This document shows positions 1 through 9,900 of a stretch of 64,000 nucleotides of DNA, in pieces. The notes beneath the pieces are model-generated. The model worked only from the letters and a program-made list of their open reading frames with translations, made no database searches and was not told the DNA's origin. The stretch covers positions 73,499 through 137,498 of the forward strand of contig QNGE01001744.1 in the NCBI GenBank assembly GCA_008508345.1. The letters are read 5' to 3'. Source of the DNA: Paragonimus westermani. Its lineage: Eukaryota; Platyhelminthes; Trematoda; Plagiorchiida; Troglotrematidae. The position numbers and the translations under genes were made by a program. Numbering within the stretch: the stretch's first letter is position 1; every line of letters starts with the position of its first letter.

Positions 1-667
1 TTGCAACCAAGACGATGGACGGACCGAAAACGCAAGCCCACCTGTCCAATGCAGCTCGATCCACGAAAACGGCGGTACCAATAAGTCTCAACAGGAGAGG
101 TGTTGGGAAAAGCACTTTTTCCCAAAAACTCGCTATATTTCCCAAGGGAAATAGATGCTTCTATTTTGATAACTCGAATCTTCCATAATTATGGCGGGCA
201 CTCGAGTTATCAAAATAGAGGCATCTATTTCCCTTGGGAAATATAGCGAGTTTTGGGGGAAAAGTGCTTTTCCCAACAATTGGTCTGTAACCACAGGGAC
301 AATTACGCCCGTCACCCCAGATGACGGGTTTGATGCTCGCTAGTTTCCAGCTTCTGGGTACTGTTCCCTAAGAAACAGATTGCGTAAACAGCAAGCTAAG
401 TGGGTCAGCCGTTTCATACAAGGTCTTGGGAGGTATATCGTCGGGGCCAGGAAAGCTGTTCCTAAGACACCTAAGTTTAATCAACACCACCGTGAGAGTA
501 GTATCCATAGTGTAAGCGCCATAAATTTCGGTATCAAGGCGAACTTGAGAACCTAATGGCAGTTGCGTAACAACATTGCTGCAAAACTCAGCGACGGCAT
601 CAGCGGCTTCCATGTCACAGCTATTGCGGCCTGATGGAATTAGAAGTTGGTGAGTTTCAGCTTCCAT
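1..667 (-). pseudogene. LINE E: CR1/Jockey-like RT fragment, split by a hairpin
   Basis: Read on the minus strand from 667, the frame carries the linker and start of a LINE reverse transcriptase. A stretch near 440-420 reads S-F-P-G-P-D-D-I-P-P-K, which matches the (A/S)PGPDxIPP entry motif of CR1/Jockey-type RTs. Further on come W-K-L-A-S-I-K-P-V and, around 290-280, Y-R-P-I, the usual NYRPISL region. There the frame runs into the palindromic element at 101-278. Bases 1-100 may be the continuation beyond the insertion, but no convincing motif remains there. The catalytic YADD region is absent, because the window ends first. It would have made a cytoplasmic/nuclear RT for target-primed integration and is now dead. 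The 5' end lies directly after the (ATC)n tail of LINE B. Confidence 0.68.
101..278. mobile_element. Palindromic hairpin element (MITE-like, foldback)
   Basis: Bases 101-177 and 202-278 are reverse complements of each other over 77 nt, with only about 3 mismatches by hand count, around a 24-nt spacer (178-201). The termini read TGTTGGGAAAA and the reverse complement of that. Each arm also contains the small internal palindrome TTTCCCAAGGGAAA. There is no coding content; the short open frame on the minus strand is a by-product. The element interrupts the RT frame of LINE E at the Y-R-P-I codons, which supports insertion. I see no target-site duplication. A non-autonomous foldback element or MITE is the likely reading; a sequencing or assembly inversion artefact is the alternative. 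Confidence 0.9.
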
Positions 668-684
668 CTTGTAAGTTGACGATT

Positions 685-707
685 ATCATCATCATCATCA
701 TCATCAT
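685..707 (-). repeat. (ATC)n microsatellite, 3' tail of LINE B
   Basis: About 23 nt of uninterrupted ATC repeat (ATG/GAT on the minus strand). It lies about 270 bp downstream, on the minus strand, of the LINE B stop codon. RTE-type LINEs commonly end in short tandem repeats. A similar interrupted ATC tract (52682-52705) lies downstream of the related fragment LINE F. Confidence 0.85.
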
Positions 708-973
708 AAACAGCAATACATCAGTGGTTCACACTAATGCTTAACTGCCACACAACCATGAAGAAAAAGCAAACCCTATATAGGAAGAGAGAAGGAACAA
801 AGAAGGGGACGGGAAAGGACCTAACCACTGAAGATAATTACGTCTGTATTCAAGCATTCAACATCAACGTGCATACACCTTGTAAACAAACAACCGAGCT
901 GCAAGTGAGAGTAAGGCGTCATCAGCAAGACGGCCTCCTTACGGCTTTCACTGCCCCGCGTCATTAAGTGCAC

Positions 974-1830
974 TCACTTCACAGACAACTCGGTCAAACA
1001 ACGACAACATTCACGCCACTGAGTTCGATTAGCCGCCATCTCACCTAGAGTCTTCAGCCACCGACTATGCGAGTCGCGAGGGCCCCAGCCCGGGTGAAGA
1101 ACTCGGTCTACGGTGGCCAACCCCTTCGTGAACGACTTCATTTCCTTACGCCAGGTCATTATCTGTCCACCTCGTACCTTACACCAGTCGGTCGCAGTAT
1201 CAGCGAACAGTGCTCGGTGTGGAAGACGACTAGCTGGCATCCTTAATACATGACTTAACCATCTAAGCCTGTCTTTGAGTATAGTAAGCGTCACGAGGCG
1301 TATGAGGTCACTTATATTGCCGGTCAACAACCACCATGACTACATTATCTACCATCAAATCTACGTGATCACAGCAATCCTGCAGATGCACTTTGCATTT
1401 TCAGCCTGCATAGTGCACTCCGAAGTATTAAGCTGAACGCAAAATTGCGTCTAGCGTTGCTTGTACTGCTTGAAAGTTGTCAATCAGAAACACCTCGTTG
1501 TGAGCGTAATCAAGATCAGTCAGTCCTTCATCAGATAGGAGGTCCACGCCGGTATCTTCTGAGTGCCGCAGACAATCCTCCATTATTTCGTCTATGACGA
1601 AATCAAACAAAAATGATGACAGTGGATAGCCTTGACGTACGCCGCTCATGGTGCTGAAACTGTCAGACAGTTCACCGTAAACCCTAATCTGAGGTGAAAT
1701 ATAGGAGAAAAGAGCCGACAGTATGTTTACGCATGTGATCTGAACATCGCCGCCCGGGGCGGAACCCTGGCTGTTCTTCACTAATGTTTACCTCCCGAGC
1801 TGCAATGAGTCAATTTCTCAACAGCCAATG
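974..1830 (-). pseudogene. LINE B: RTE-like reverse transcriptase remnant
   Basis: On the minus strand near 1785-1740 one frame reads E-E-Q-P-G-F-R-P-G-R-R-C, the RT motif often written QAGFRPGRGC. Another frame (1781-1428) holds S-G-V-R-Q-G-Y-P-L-S and F-V-I-D-E-I-M. The catalytic YADD position there reads Y-A-H-N, so polymerase activity is lost. From 1330 to 974 follows the C-terminal part with L-R-W-L-S-H-V-L-R-M, R-G-G-Q, P-G-W-G-P-R-D and a final W-R-E-C-C. Compared with a full-length relative, roughly 80 codons are missing before the GVRQG block and a larger piece between the palm and the C-terminus. The whole is a 5'-truncated, internally deleted copy. LINE F at 52823-53227 belongs to the same family. 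Confidence 0.86.
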
Positions 1831-1834
1831 GTTG

Positions 1835-3090
1835 CTGTCGGTGGGTTCGTTACTCAGCAAAAGTGAGTACGAAACGACAACGTACTAGCGCATGATATGA
1901 ATCTAGGTACATGCTCCAATAAGAACGACAGTCCTGAATTGAACCCCGCCACCTATAACTAACACCTATGTGGTCTATCTGAGACCAGGTCTGATTCAGA
2001 GAAGGAGGGCGCCAAGTATAGCAGTGACGTTCTCAATCAAAGCCTTTGGCTCAAAAGCCTGTACTGCAAGGCAGCTGGTGGGTGGCGGCGTCCTAGGAAT
2101 GGTACGTTTTTCAGGAAGAGATGCCAACCATCTTCCAACCCCCAACTTGGAGGACCAGGAGACTGTGGTTTGTCAGACCTCTACCTATTGGCCTGCTTGA
2201 TATGAGTAACTCTGTCCAGTTCAGCCCACAATGTCAACGTGATGCGCAATCCCTCACACCACCTCAAAGTCCAGTCTCACGGTGACTTCATTCTATACGT
2301 TCCTTACTATACACTGCGACCAACTGTACTCCACACGAGCGGATGTTCTACCACAACTGTAGAGATTCCACAGGTCTCTCTTTACAAAGCTGGTTAGTGA
2401 ATTCCGACAGTCCTCTTCCGGAAACAAAACCGGATGTCGAAAGATGATCCGTGTGTAGTGGAAGTTGAGTTGGTAGAATGTAACCCGAAATATGGTCGCG
2501 GCCGCCACCTCGACGGTCGTGAGGACAGAGTATCCCTACGCAACTTGGCACCAGCTATAGTGGATGCTGTAATGACCAACGATTGAGAAGCAGACGATAA
2601 TGGAGGGCCCGACTCAAACCCAATGATTCCTCCGGTATCTACGTTTGTGGGAAATGGTGATGCTGATTCCAATAATCACGACGTCTACGAAACCCGTCTA
2701 AGCCAACAACACAGAGTAAGACCATATGCCCTAAGAAATCGAAGGATATAATCCTTAAGTCACATAATTCATATTTCGTGCTCCATAACTCAAGGAAGTC
2801 CACCGAATTTACTTCTAGAGAGGGAAAATGTTAGGCACTTGTACGAGTCTCAACTGGAAATTATTGATCTCCATACATTTAAGTTTCGAAGATTCCGCAG
2901 CGGCTTTATTGTCACATACATTTCCTTTGGCACGGAACTCTTGCAGTAATTCTTTAATTTAGTGGCTGGTTTTAGTTGAGCAGTTTACAAGAAGTTCTAC
3001 AAGCTCTGACTTCAGACCTTCATAGCGTTAATAGTAACTGAAATGACCTATCTGAAGTTGTTAGTTGCTCATCTACGGATCGTTCAAAAG
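1835..3090. other. Unassigned interval
   Basis: Only short frames occur here. A plus-strand frame at 1970-2200 and overlapping minus-strand frames at 2293-2672 have no domain I recognise. The 2030-2210 stretch has a mildly protein-like look (G-G-G-V-L, G-R-D-A-N) and may be an eroded repeat. No further RT motif of the neighbouring Gypsy relic could be followed below about 3090. Confidence 0.5.
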
Positions 3091-4560
3091 TGTTAGCAGA
3101 TCTATACTCACTAAAGACGCTGTTGGATTAGCAACTTACCCTGTTCTTGGTCAGGTCAACAGCACTCCTCCGTATATCGAACAAAACAAACCGACTCGAT
3201 CCCGGGGGCCTGGGCATCCAACCTCCACCCGTTGATTTCTTGGGAACCATGTGAAAGGGTGACCCATGAGCTATTAAAAGGCTGGACAACGTCAACTCGT
3301 AAGGTGTTCAAACTCCGATTTGGCTGCTTCGAGTTTCTGCGGTGGTAAACGTCTGGGGCATACGAATGTAGGTGGGCCTTTGGTGACGACGTGATGAAAA
3401 ACGTCGTGTCTAGGCGGCGATGTCAAATTAGACCGTCTGATAGTTTCATTGAAAATCCCGAAGAAGGGCTGCAAAGCCGTTAACTGTCAAGGCTGACCAC
3501 AGTCCGATCGAACTGTCTGATATGCCCTTGTCATGTACACACAGGGTGGCCATATTGTCGATCAATTTCCGACTACCGACGTCCACTATGAGTTCAAAGG
3601 ATGATAAGAAGTCAATCCAGACGATTGGATGTCATACGTCTGCCATCGTAAATTTCTAGGGAAACTGACGCCTAAGGCCAAGACCCAGAGTGAGTAGCTT
3701 TTCATCGTAAGTTGGAATCACTGAACGATTGGCTGTCTGGAGTGTGCACGTCAACGGTTGGTGGTCACTTTTGTCACCTTTTGGTAAGTTAACGCTAACC
3801 TCTGCGCTCGTATCAATGAGAAAATTCAGGGCAGTAGAACGGTCGAACACACAAAGTAGACGACAGTTTGAGAAACTACCAACAGCGGTCGCCATTACTG
3901 CCTGGCCTCGGCGTTTCTTGGAGGGAATTTGTCAAGAACGCAACACTATCTGGCACAACGAATTGTTTTAGGACCAAATCAGCGGTGACAGTAACACATG
4001 TTTCGATCAACCAGCCGTCTGTGTAAACAACTTCCAGGTGGACGGCGATTGGAAGAGTCCCTCAATTGTATTACCAGTTATTTAATGGTTGCTGAAAGCT
4101 GCGCAGTCGTCAGAAAACTGCTGTCTCAGTGCATCAAATTCCGTTTGCAAGCCATGGCTCGACGACGCCTCTGGTAAATGTACACGGGAAACCGTATGGC
4201 TTTGGTAATTCCCCTATGCGTGGTCGGCCAGCTCTGCGAGTTAGTACAGCGGCGTGACTTTGTCGAAAGTCGACAATATTTCCCTAATGTCGTCCCGCAG
4301 ATCTTTGTGCCATGACTCACGCAGGATTGGTTCGTTAACCGTATGCTTGCTTTGTAGCTGTATCATGTGGCGGAGGAGTTACGAATGAGTCCTGTCGACT
4401 AACTCTACTACTAAGAGAATTTCCTACGGGTTCTGTTCATCGGTCGTTGCGGCTTGGCCGATGATCGACGCCCCTAAGGTGTCATACGAGCCAACGTTGG
4501 GTCGTGTGTAAACAAGGTCGGTGACTCCGATAGCGACTTGCTCGGGGAGGTTGACAACTA
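3090..4560 (-). pseudogene. Gypsy-3: Ty3/Gypsy gag-protease-RT relic
   Basis: Three blocks follow in the correct order on the minus strand. Block 1 (4560-4214) reads as a Gypsy gag core: L-P-E-Q-V-A, then Y-D-T-L, then D-E-Q, a series seen in fluke and insect Gypsy gags, with several stops. Block 2 (3895-3656) is the aspartic protease: D-R-S-T-A-L-N-F-L-I-D-T-S-A-E-V-S, where the usual D-T-G-A has become D-T-S-A, followed by L-G-L-G-L-R-R. Block 3 (3474-3292) is the protease/RT linker with H-H-V-V-T-K-G-P-P and R-R-L-P-P-Q-K-L-E-A-A-K-S-E-F-E-H-L. RT traces (V-Q-P-F-N-S-S-W, then M-V-P-K-K-S) continue in shifted frames to about 3100. No LTRs were found. It lies directly downstream of LINE A on the same strand. 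Confidence 0.82.
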
Positions 4561-4725
4561 AGAAATTATACATGAGCTTTTGTGAGCGGGTACGTTGAGA
4601 ATCAAAGATGGCTTCGAATTATACAAACAAAGCCTAGGACCACGATTCAAGGGGGGGAGTAACATAAACGATATTTTCCAAGGCATCAGGATCTGGTTCG
4701 GAATCCGCCATGTTAAGAGAAAAAA

Positions 4726-5541
4726 TCACTTGGCACAAACAAAATGGTCATGTAGAGCACTGAAAGACTTACAAACACGCAGCGAGAAAAAGCTGTCTGC
4801 ATTCTAGTCTGCTATGTTGGATCTCTAGTTTTAAGGTATGACTCCCCAATGTCAGGCTATTTACCTTGTCGAGCTTCAATCGGCACGGATGATCAGGAGA
4901 CTTCATTATCAAAAAGGCTAACACTAAGTCCCTCTAAGCCGATGACACATGTTCAAAGATGTCAGTCTTTCTTCGGACAGCTTAGTTTTCAGGCCCAGGA
5001 AGGCCTCAGTGGCACGACGTTACACAATCTCCTCCAGGAGCAACCTGTCCTTCCGGAGACGTGGCAGCCAGATTACAGTCTTGCTGTTCAGATGCGGTGG
5101 GAGGAAACTGTCAAAAAGCTGAAAACAACAAGGATTGAACTGGCCGAAAAGACGTCGCAATAACACCAGGGTGTTGCTAACCTTTTCGCATCCGCTTCAA
5201 CGTTCATTGAGCTCGAGGGTGTGTGTGCAACAATGGTTCCTAGGTTCTTCTCGACAAGAACTGTCTGAATATGGTATCCATCATTGTAAATACATGGTAT
5301 TCAGAAAACAGCGAATGTGCATTACCTTACATTTACCAACACTGTAACCCATTCATTTCGCTTGAGACCAATCACACAGAATGTTAAGGTCCTTTTCTAG
5401 GATAGGAGGATCTTCCGTATTGTTTACGGCACACCAAAGTTTGACGTCGTCAGCAAACCAACAACGGGATGGTGGGTGAAAGAGGAAGATTGTTGTGGCT
5501 TCTAAAAATAGCGACCTACACGATTTCTCACGACGGTGCAT
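4726..5541 (-). pseudogene. LINE A, 3' half: CR1/Jockey-like RT C-terminus
   Basis: The frame from 5541 reaches the RT active site F-A-D-D-V-K-L-W at about 5457-5434. Unusually for this window, the two aspartates are intact. It is followed by D-L-N-I-L-C-D-W-S-Q. After a stop and frameshifts the order continues as V-G-K-C-K-V-M-H, then L-R-R-L-F-G-Q-F-N-P, P-H-L, D-R-L-L-L-E, R-R-A-T, E-E-R-L, L-N-M. The final block is L-G-S-H-T-L-K-L-E and S-L-R-V-C-K-S-F, ending at a stop near 4726. This is the thumb and C-terminal order of CR1/Jockey LINE RTs. The first half of the RT is missing: only about 330 bp separate the endonuclease end from F-A-D-D, so an internal deletion is inferred. Confidence 0.85.
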
Positions 5542-5788
5542 AGATTGTGGCCATCGTCATTGCACATCCAAGTATACCGCTTCTTCAGAAGCGTTTGAGT
5601 GTGCAAGAGCGTACCTGACTTGGAAAGAACGGTAGTAAGCTCCTCACAGAGATCATCATAAAGATGCATTGCCAAGCAGCTATGTATTTTCACCACATCC
5701 ATTCCATAAAAATTTCTGCCATTACTTACTGTTCACCAGACCAGGTTCGTGCTGCAAATGAAACCAAGTAAGGCGACTACGTTATCAC

Positions 5789-6355
5789 TCAGCCCGAGTG
5801 GTATGATGATTTCAAGGTTATCAACCACAATTCCTCGTTAGTGAATATGTAGCACAGCCGTAACACAGAACGTTCGCAGGTGAAGCCGGAAATGTGTTCT
5901 GAGTCTGAATGCCCCGATTGTGTGAAAAAATGCGCACATATTGAATTTTCGGTGCCTGTGTACGAGAAAACTAGGAAGTTAACTTCAGGCAGGTTGAAAT
6001 CACCCACTAGAATGTGGGGAAATTATCGGCAGGTAAGATTTCCAACTCAGATAACAAGAGATTCTCATTTGAATTATCAGATGGAGAACGGCACAGAACC
6101 CCTACTGGCCAACAATCGGAAACATTTAGATGAATCGAACACCAAACGGTTTCCCGAGTCGCAGTAAGTACTGAAGTGAAGTATGGACATGAAGGGTCGA
6201 ACCCCCCCTCTGCCTCCAGTTCTCTCAGCGTATGAACCATTTCCTCTAAGGCAAGCTCAGAACCTAGGCGGGAAGTGCTGAGCCACCATCCCGTTATGGC
6301 AGCAATCCAGAGCTTTGCGGAAGAATATAGTTCGCGAAGCTCTGTTATTTGCCTA
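5789..6355 (-). pseudogene. LINE A, AP-endonuclease domain
   Basis: This is the endonuclease that would nick target DNA for LINE integration. From about 6350 on the minus strand the frame reads T-E-L-R-E-L, I-A-A-I-T-G-W-W-L-S, S-E-L-A-L, matching the start of a LINE endonuclease (ELREL ... IVAITETWLS ... ELAL). It continues with E-T-V-W-C-S-I and C-R-S-P-S. After a frameshift at about 6007 comes G-D-F-N-L-P-E-V-N, the metal-binding GDFN motif, and F-T-N-E-E-L near the end. The catalytic glutamate of the E-T-W motif has become G (T-G-W-W). The domain is about 190 codons and nearly full length, but broken by frameshift and substitutions. Confidence 0.86.
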
Positions 6356-6536
6356 CTAAGCTAGGCGTATTTTTGTACACGCACCTCAGATTTCATGGTA
6401 CACGAATGGGAATTATCTTGAGATCGCTGAGGAGGTGGTTCGTTCACAACGTAATGTCGGTGGAGGTCACCGGCTCCACAGCAGCCGACTGTAGTAAGTC
6501 TTTTGAAGTCATTACCTCCTCAGTAAGCATCGAAAA

Positions 6537-6961
6537 TTAACTGGGGAGCGTGCGGCGACTGCGTTGTAATAAATTTCGTTCTTCCTCAGACGGATCGAGG
6601 TGAAACGAAACCTCGGCAGGGGTAAGGGGACGTCGACAGCGGAACCGTTCAAGTATGTGCGATGTCACCCGTTGCGAAAGGACGGCAATTTTGGGCAGTC
6701 GCGGTGGGGTTTCACCCAACGCGGGACGTAAGATGCGGTGGATACGCCGCACCTGGACAACAGAAAGTTCAAGCACAGTTAACAAGAATCACCACTGGCT
6801 CCTGTCGTGTTTCGGGTTGTCTTTAAGTTAATCGGAACAATCCTAGCGATAAATTTGCGAGACTGAACAGTGGTCCCAGACTCCTTTTCAAAGAAATTTC
6901 GCCTTTGGCGTTCAACCCATGGTACACTGACCAAAATTCCACGTCCCATCAAGTCCGTCAA
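6537..6961 (-). pseudogene. LINE A, ORF1-like (nucleic-acid-binding) remnant
   Basis: The frame 6785-6537 carries P-R-L-P-K-I-A-V-L-S, I-L-E-R-F-R, and L-D-P-S-E-E-E-R-N-L-L. This resembles the ORF1 tail of CR1/Jockey LINEs (PRLLKV... then PDxSxEER). The frame above it (6961-6779) is probably its upstream continuation but shows no motif. It sits just upstream of the endonuclease on the same strand, as expected for ORF1 followed by ORF2. The assignment rests on a short motif series and is weaker than that of the endonuclease. Confidence 0.55.
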
Positions 6962-9900
6962 ATATTACGCATGCAGATGTTTCCAGCCAACGTACTCCAG
7001 ATTAATCTATCGACCCACAATACCTCACTTAGTCCACCAAATCCATGTTTGACACCAGTGACTGTATGCTAGTTCCTGTCTCCCATCCCAATCCGTGCAC
7101 CTCACACCCTTTCTGGCCGAAATGTCAGATGACCGACGACCTATAGATTATCGTTATTGGCTCACTGTTAACCTCCTCAATACCAAACGTCTTCTATAGT
7201 TTGTCGCCTTAGTAAGAAGTTATGCAGCGTCTGTCACCTTTTGCGCTCTCGCGAGAGAAACGATCGTTATCCATTTCCCATGCTTGTTATGCTCATTCTA
7301 CATGTAAACTGCATGCACACTGCTTGAATCAATATACACTTCGTCCTCGTGCGTCTTAACCCCGCTTTCACGTGGTCTTTGTTAAGGCAAACTAATCGTG
7401 GCAATAGCCCTTTTAGCACACCGGAGGAACAGAATTCGCTGGAACTGCGCTGTGGTTCAACAGGAGCTTTCTTCCAAAAAAAGCAAAACACACAATAGTT
7501 TGGTGGAATTTGCCGTGGATAGTTACAGTGAACTATTGTAAACTGCCTTGTAATATTGTTCATTCACTTTTAGTTCCACTGAAAACCCGTGTATGAGTCA
7601 ATGTTATGATCCTTGTGGTCAACAGTCAGTAGAAACAGCCAGTTCACGAATACACGAAACATGGCACAGGGCGCAACGATACCCAAAAGCATACAGTAAA
7701 ACAGAACACCTCGACCGGCCTAGGCCTGCAGCACAGAACACATTACAACGTGGGTACGAGCGATGGCACCGAGGCTTAAGGTTATTGTACCACACAAGTC
7801 AGTCCGCGCTCTCTCTCTGAGTCAACCAATGAATTTAAGGACACATCAAGCCAATGAAATTGATGCACAAATCAAACCGATGAACTAGTGGCGAAAAGCT
7901 GACCATGTCGTTGTACATTTTGGTGACCAGACCGAGATATATTCATAAGCGGTGCTCTGCACCGGGCTTTTCGAAATGTGTACCATGCCGTTGTAGTGGA
8001 AGGAAAAGTTGGAGCAACAGAACTACCAAGCAAACACGGGGATACACAGTTGCTGTCCCCAATAGATTCCACCACACTAAATCTGCTACGTATTGCAAGG
8101 AGATTCTTCATTTCACTAACAAAGAGATGACAGCAAATTTGAGTCCTTCGGCGTGCTAAAAGAATGTTGCCAGGGTTAGCCCACGATAACCACGACCGCG
8201 TGAAAGCAGGCGAAACGTGCGTGGACCAAGTATGCATTAATTCAAACAATAGTCGAGTAGGTAATATGTACAACGGACATAACAGATATGCAGAATAGTG
8301 CTTACCTAAAAGGCAGAAGGGTGACAAACTCTACACCGTTTACCGTTAGATTGAATGACGTCCTTCGGCAACATTTTAGGCTGGATATTGCTCCAAAGCT
8401 ATTTCAGCCGTTTGACCGGTTCATTTCAATGCACAGGACAAATGACGGTTAGGGGCCGGAACACTCAGTCTCGCGTTCGTATACCCCAGATTTACAATGC
8501 TCCCAATTCAGGATTTCCGATTTCAAAGTAAGGCTTCTTTCGTCTTCTTTGTTACAGCGGAGGAAAGAGGCAACAACAGTAGTGCACACTTACAAAACTG
8601 CTAACATCACGCGTGAGAAATCACACGTACAAAGAACGCTCCAGCTTGTGAACTGAAACTGTCAATCTGTACTCGTCAAACTTACTATCGCACACGTCCC
8701 AGCGTCCGTACACATCGTCTGCCTATACGCACCACCTCGTGCGTCCTCTGTAAGACGACACGCATGTAATCACGGCATACTTACAACCGTACAGGCTTGC
8801 ATACATGAGGTCGCTCATCTTGCGCTCCGCTACGCTCAAACTAGTTCATGCCCAAAGCAACCAGTAGACACCATCAAGACAGAGGTTCTTGATATGTCCG
8901 TGTTAGATACAAATCAACAGACACGTTAGTTCCGACACTGATAGACTACAGACGGTGGCGAAGCCACCTCGCTGTAGTGCATACAACCTTAAACAACCTA
9001 ATGCCACACTCAAAAATTGGACATATTCAAATGGCCTGTAACCGTTGCACAACTACAAAAAAGAAAAAAGATATGTGTATGTATAGGTTCAAATGTGACG
9101 GCTCTTGTGTTTGAGATAAAATTGTGTCGAATTCAGCGGGCCTTCGGGGCGTTTTCCGCATACACTCCAGGACGCTAATGAAGGAAAGATAGGTCGGGTA
9201 GTTTACGTGTGCATCAAGAAGGGTTAAGCGCCACGTCTCATCGGTGGTGTCGGAGCAGAAGCACAAGGACAAACGAGATGTCAATCGTTTATCAGCATCA
9301 GTCGAAGCGCCGTGGGAGTTTTCTGAGTGACCAAAGGAGATGCTGCACACAATAGCCCAGTGGACATCATCGCAGCTCAACTGGAGTTCTGTCACCGACG
9401 TTTGAACTGAGAGGAGACCTGGGAAGTATTGCTATGGCTAATGCACGGTGCAAGCTCAATAACGTCGTGCAACTATGTATGCAGCAATTTGGGCAACAAC
9501 TCCAGTAGGCGTATAGGCAATTCACATGCCACGCATGGCGTAGGGGAGCTCCCCGCCATATTCACTAGAACTTGCCAACAAACAGTTATTCAATGCAGGC
9601 CCGCCGCATTCTGGTGGGTGAAAATTGTCGCGTAATCTTTTGTCATGATCCCCAAGCATTGGCCTCCAAATTATAGCGCTACCTAGAAGTGATGGGGATA
9701 GACGCCCTGTACAGAAGCTGTTCGGTCAAGCACTTATTGTTTGTCCTTGTCATCATTTATGCATGAATGCTTCGACTGCTTGCTTTTTTCGAATGTCCAG
9801 CAAACCAGATGTCTGAAGTCATCGCTCAGCTTCTCCGCATCTTCATCCAATATACAAGGCCTATAAACACCAGGACGACGGTCATGGACGACAATCCCAT

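Noticed and set aside
133..315. 60-codon minus-strand frame as a small protein
   Set aside because: It is a reading of the palindromic element 101-278, and the two halves repeat the same peptide.
6185..6200. GGGTCGAACCC as a tRNA or SINE B box
   Set aside because: No A box or cloverleaf upstream, and the stretch lies inside the LINE A endonuclease coding region.
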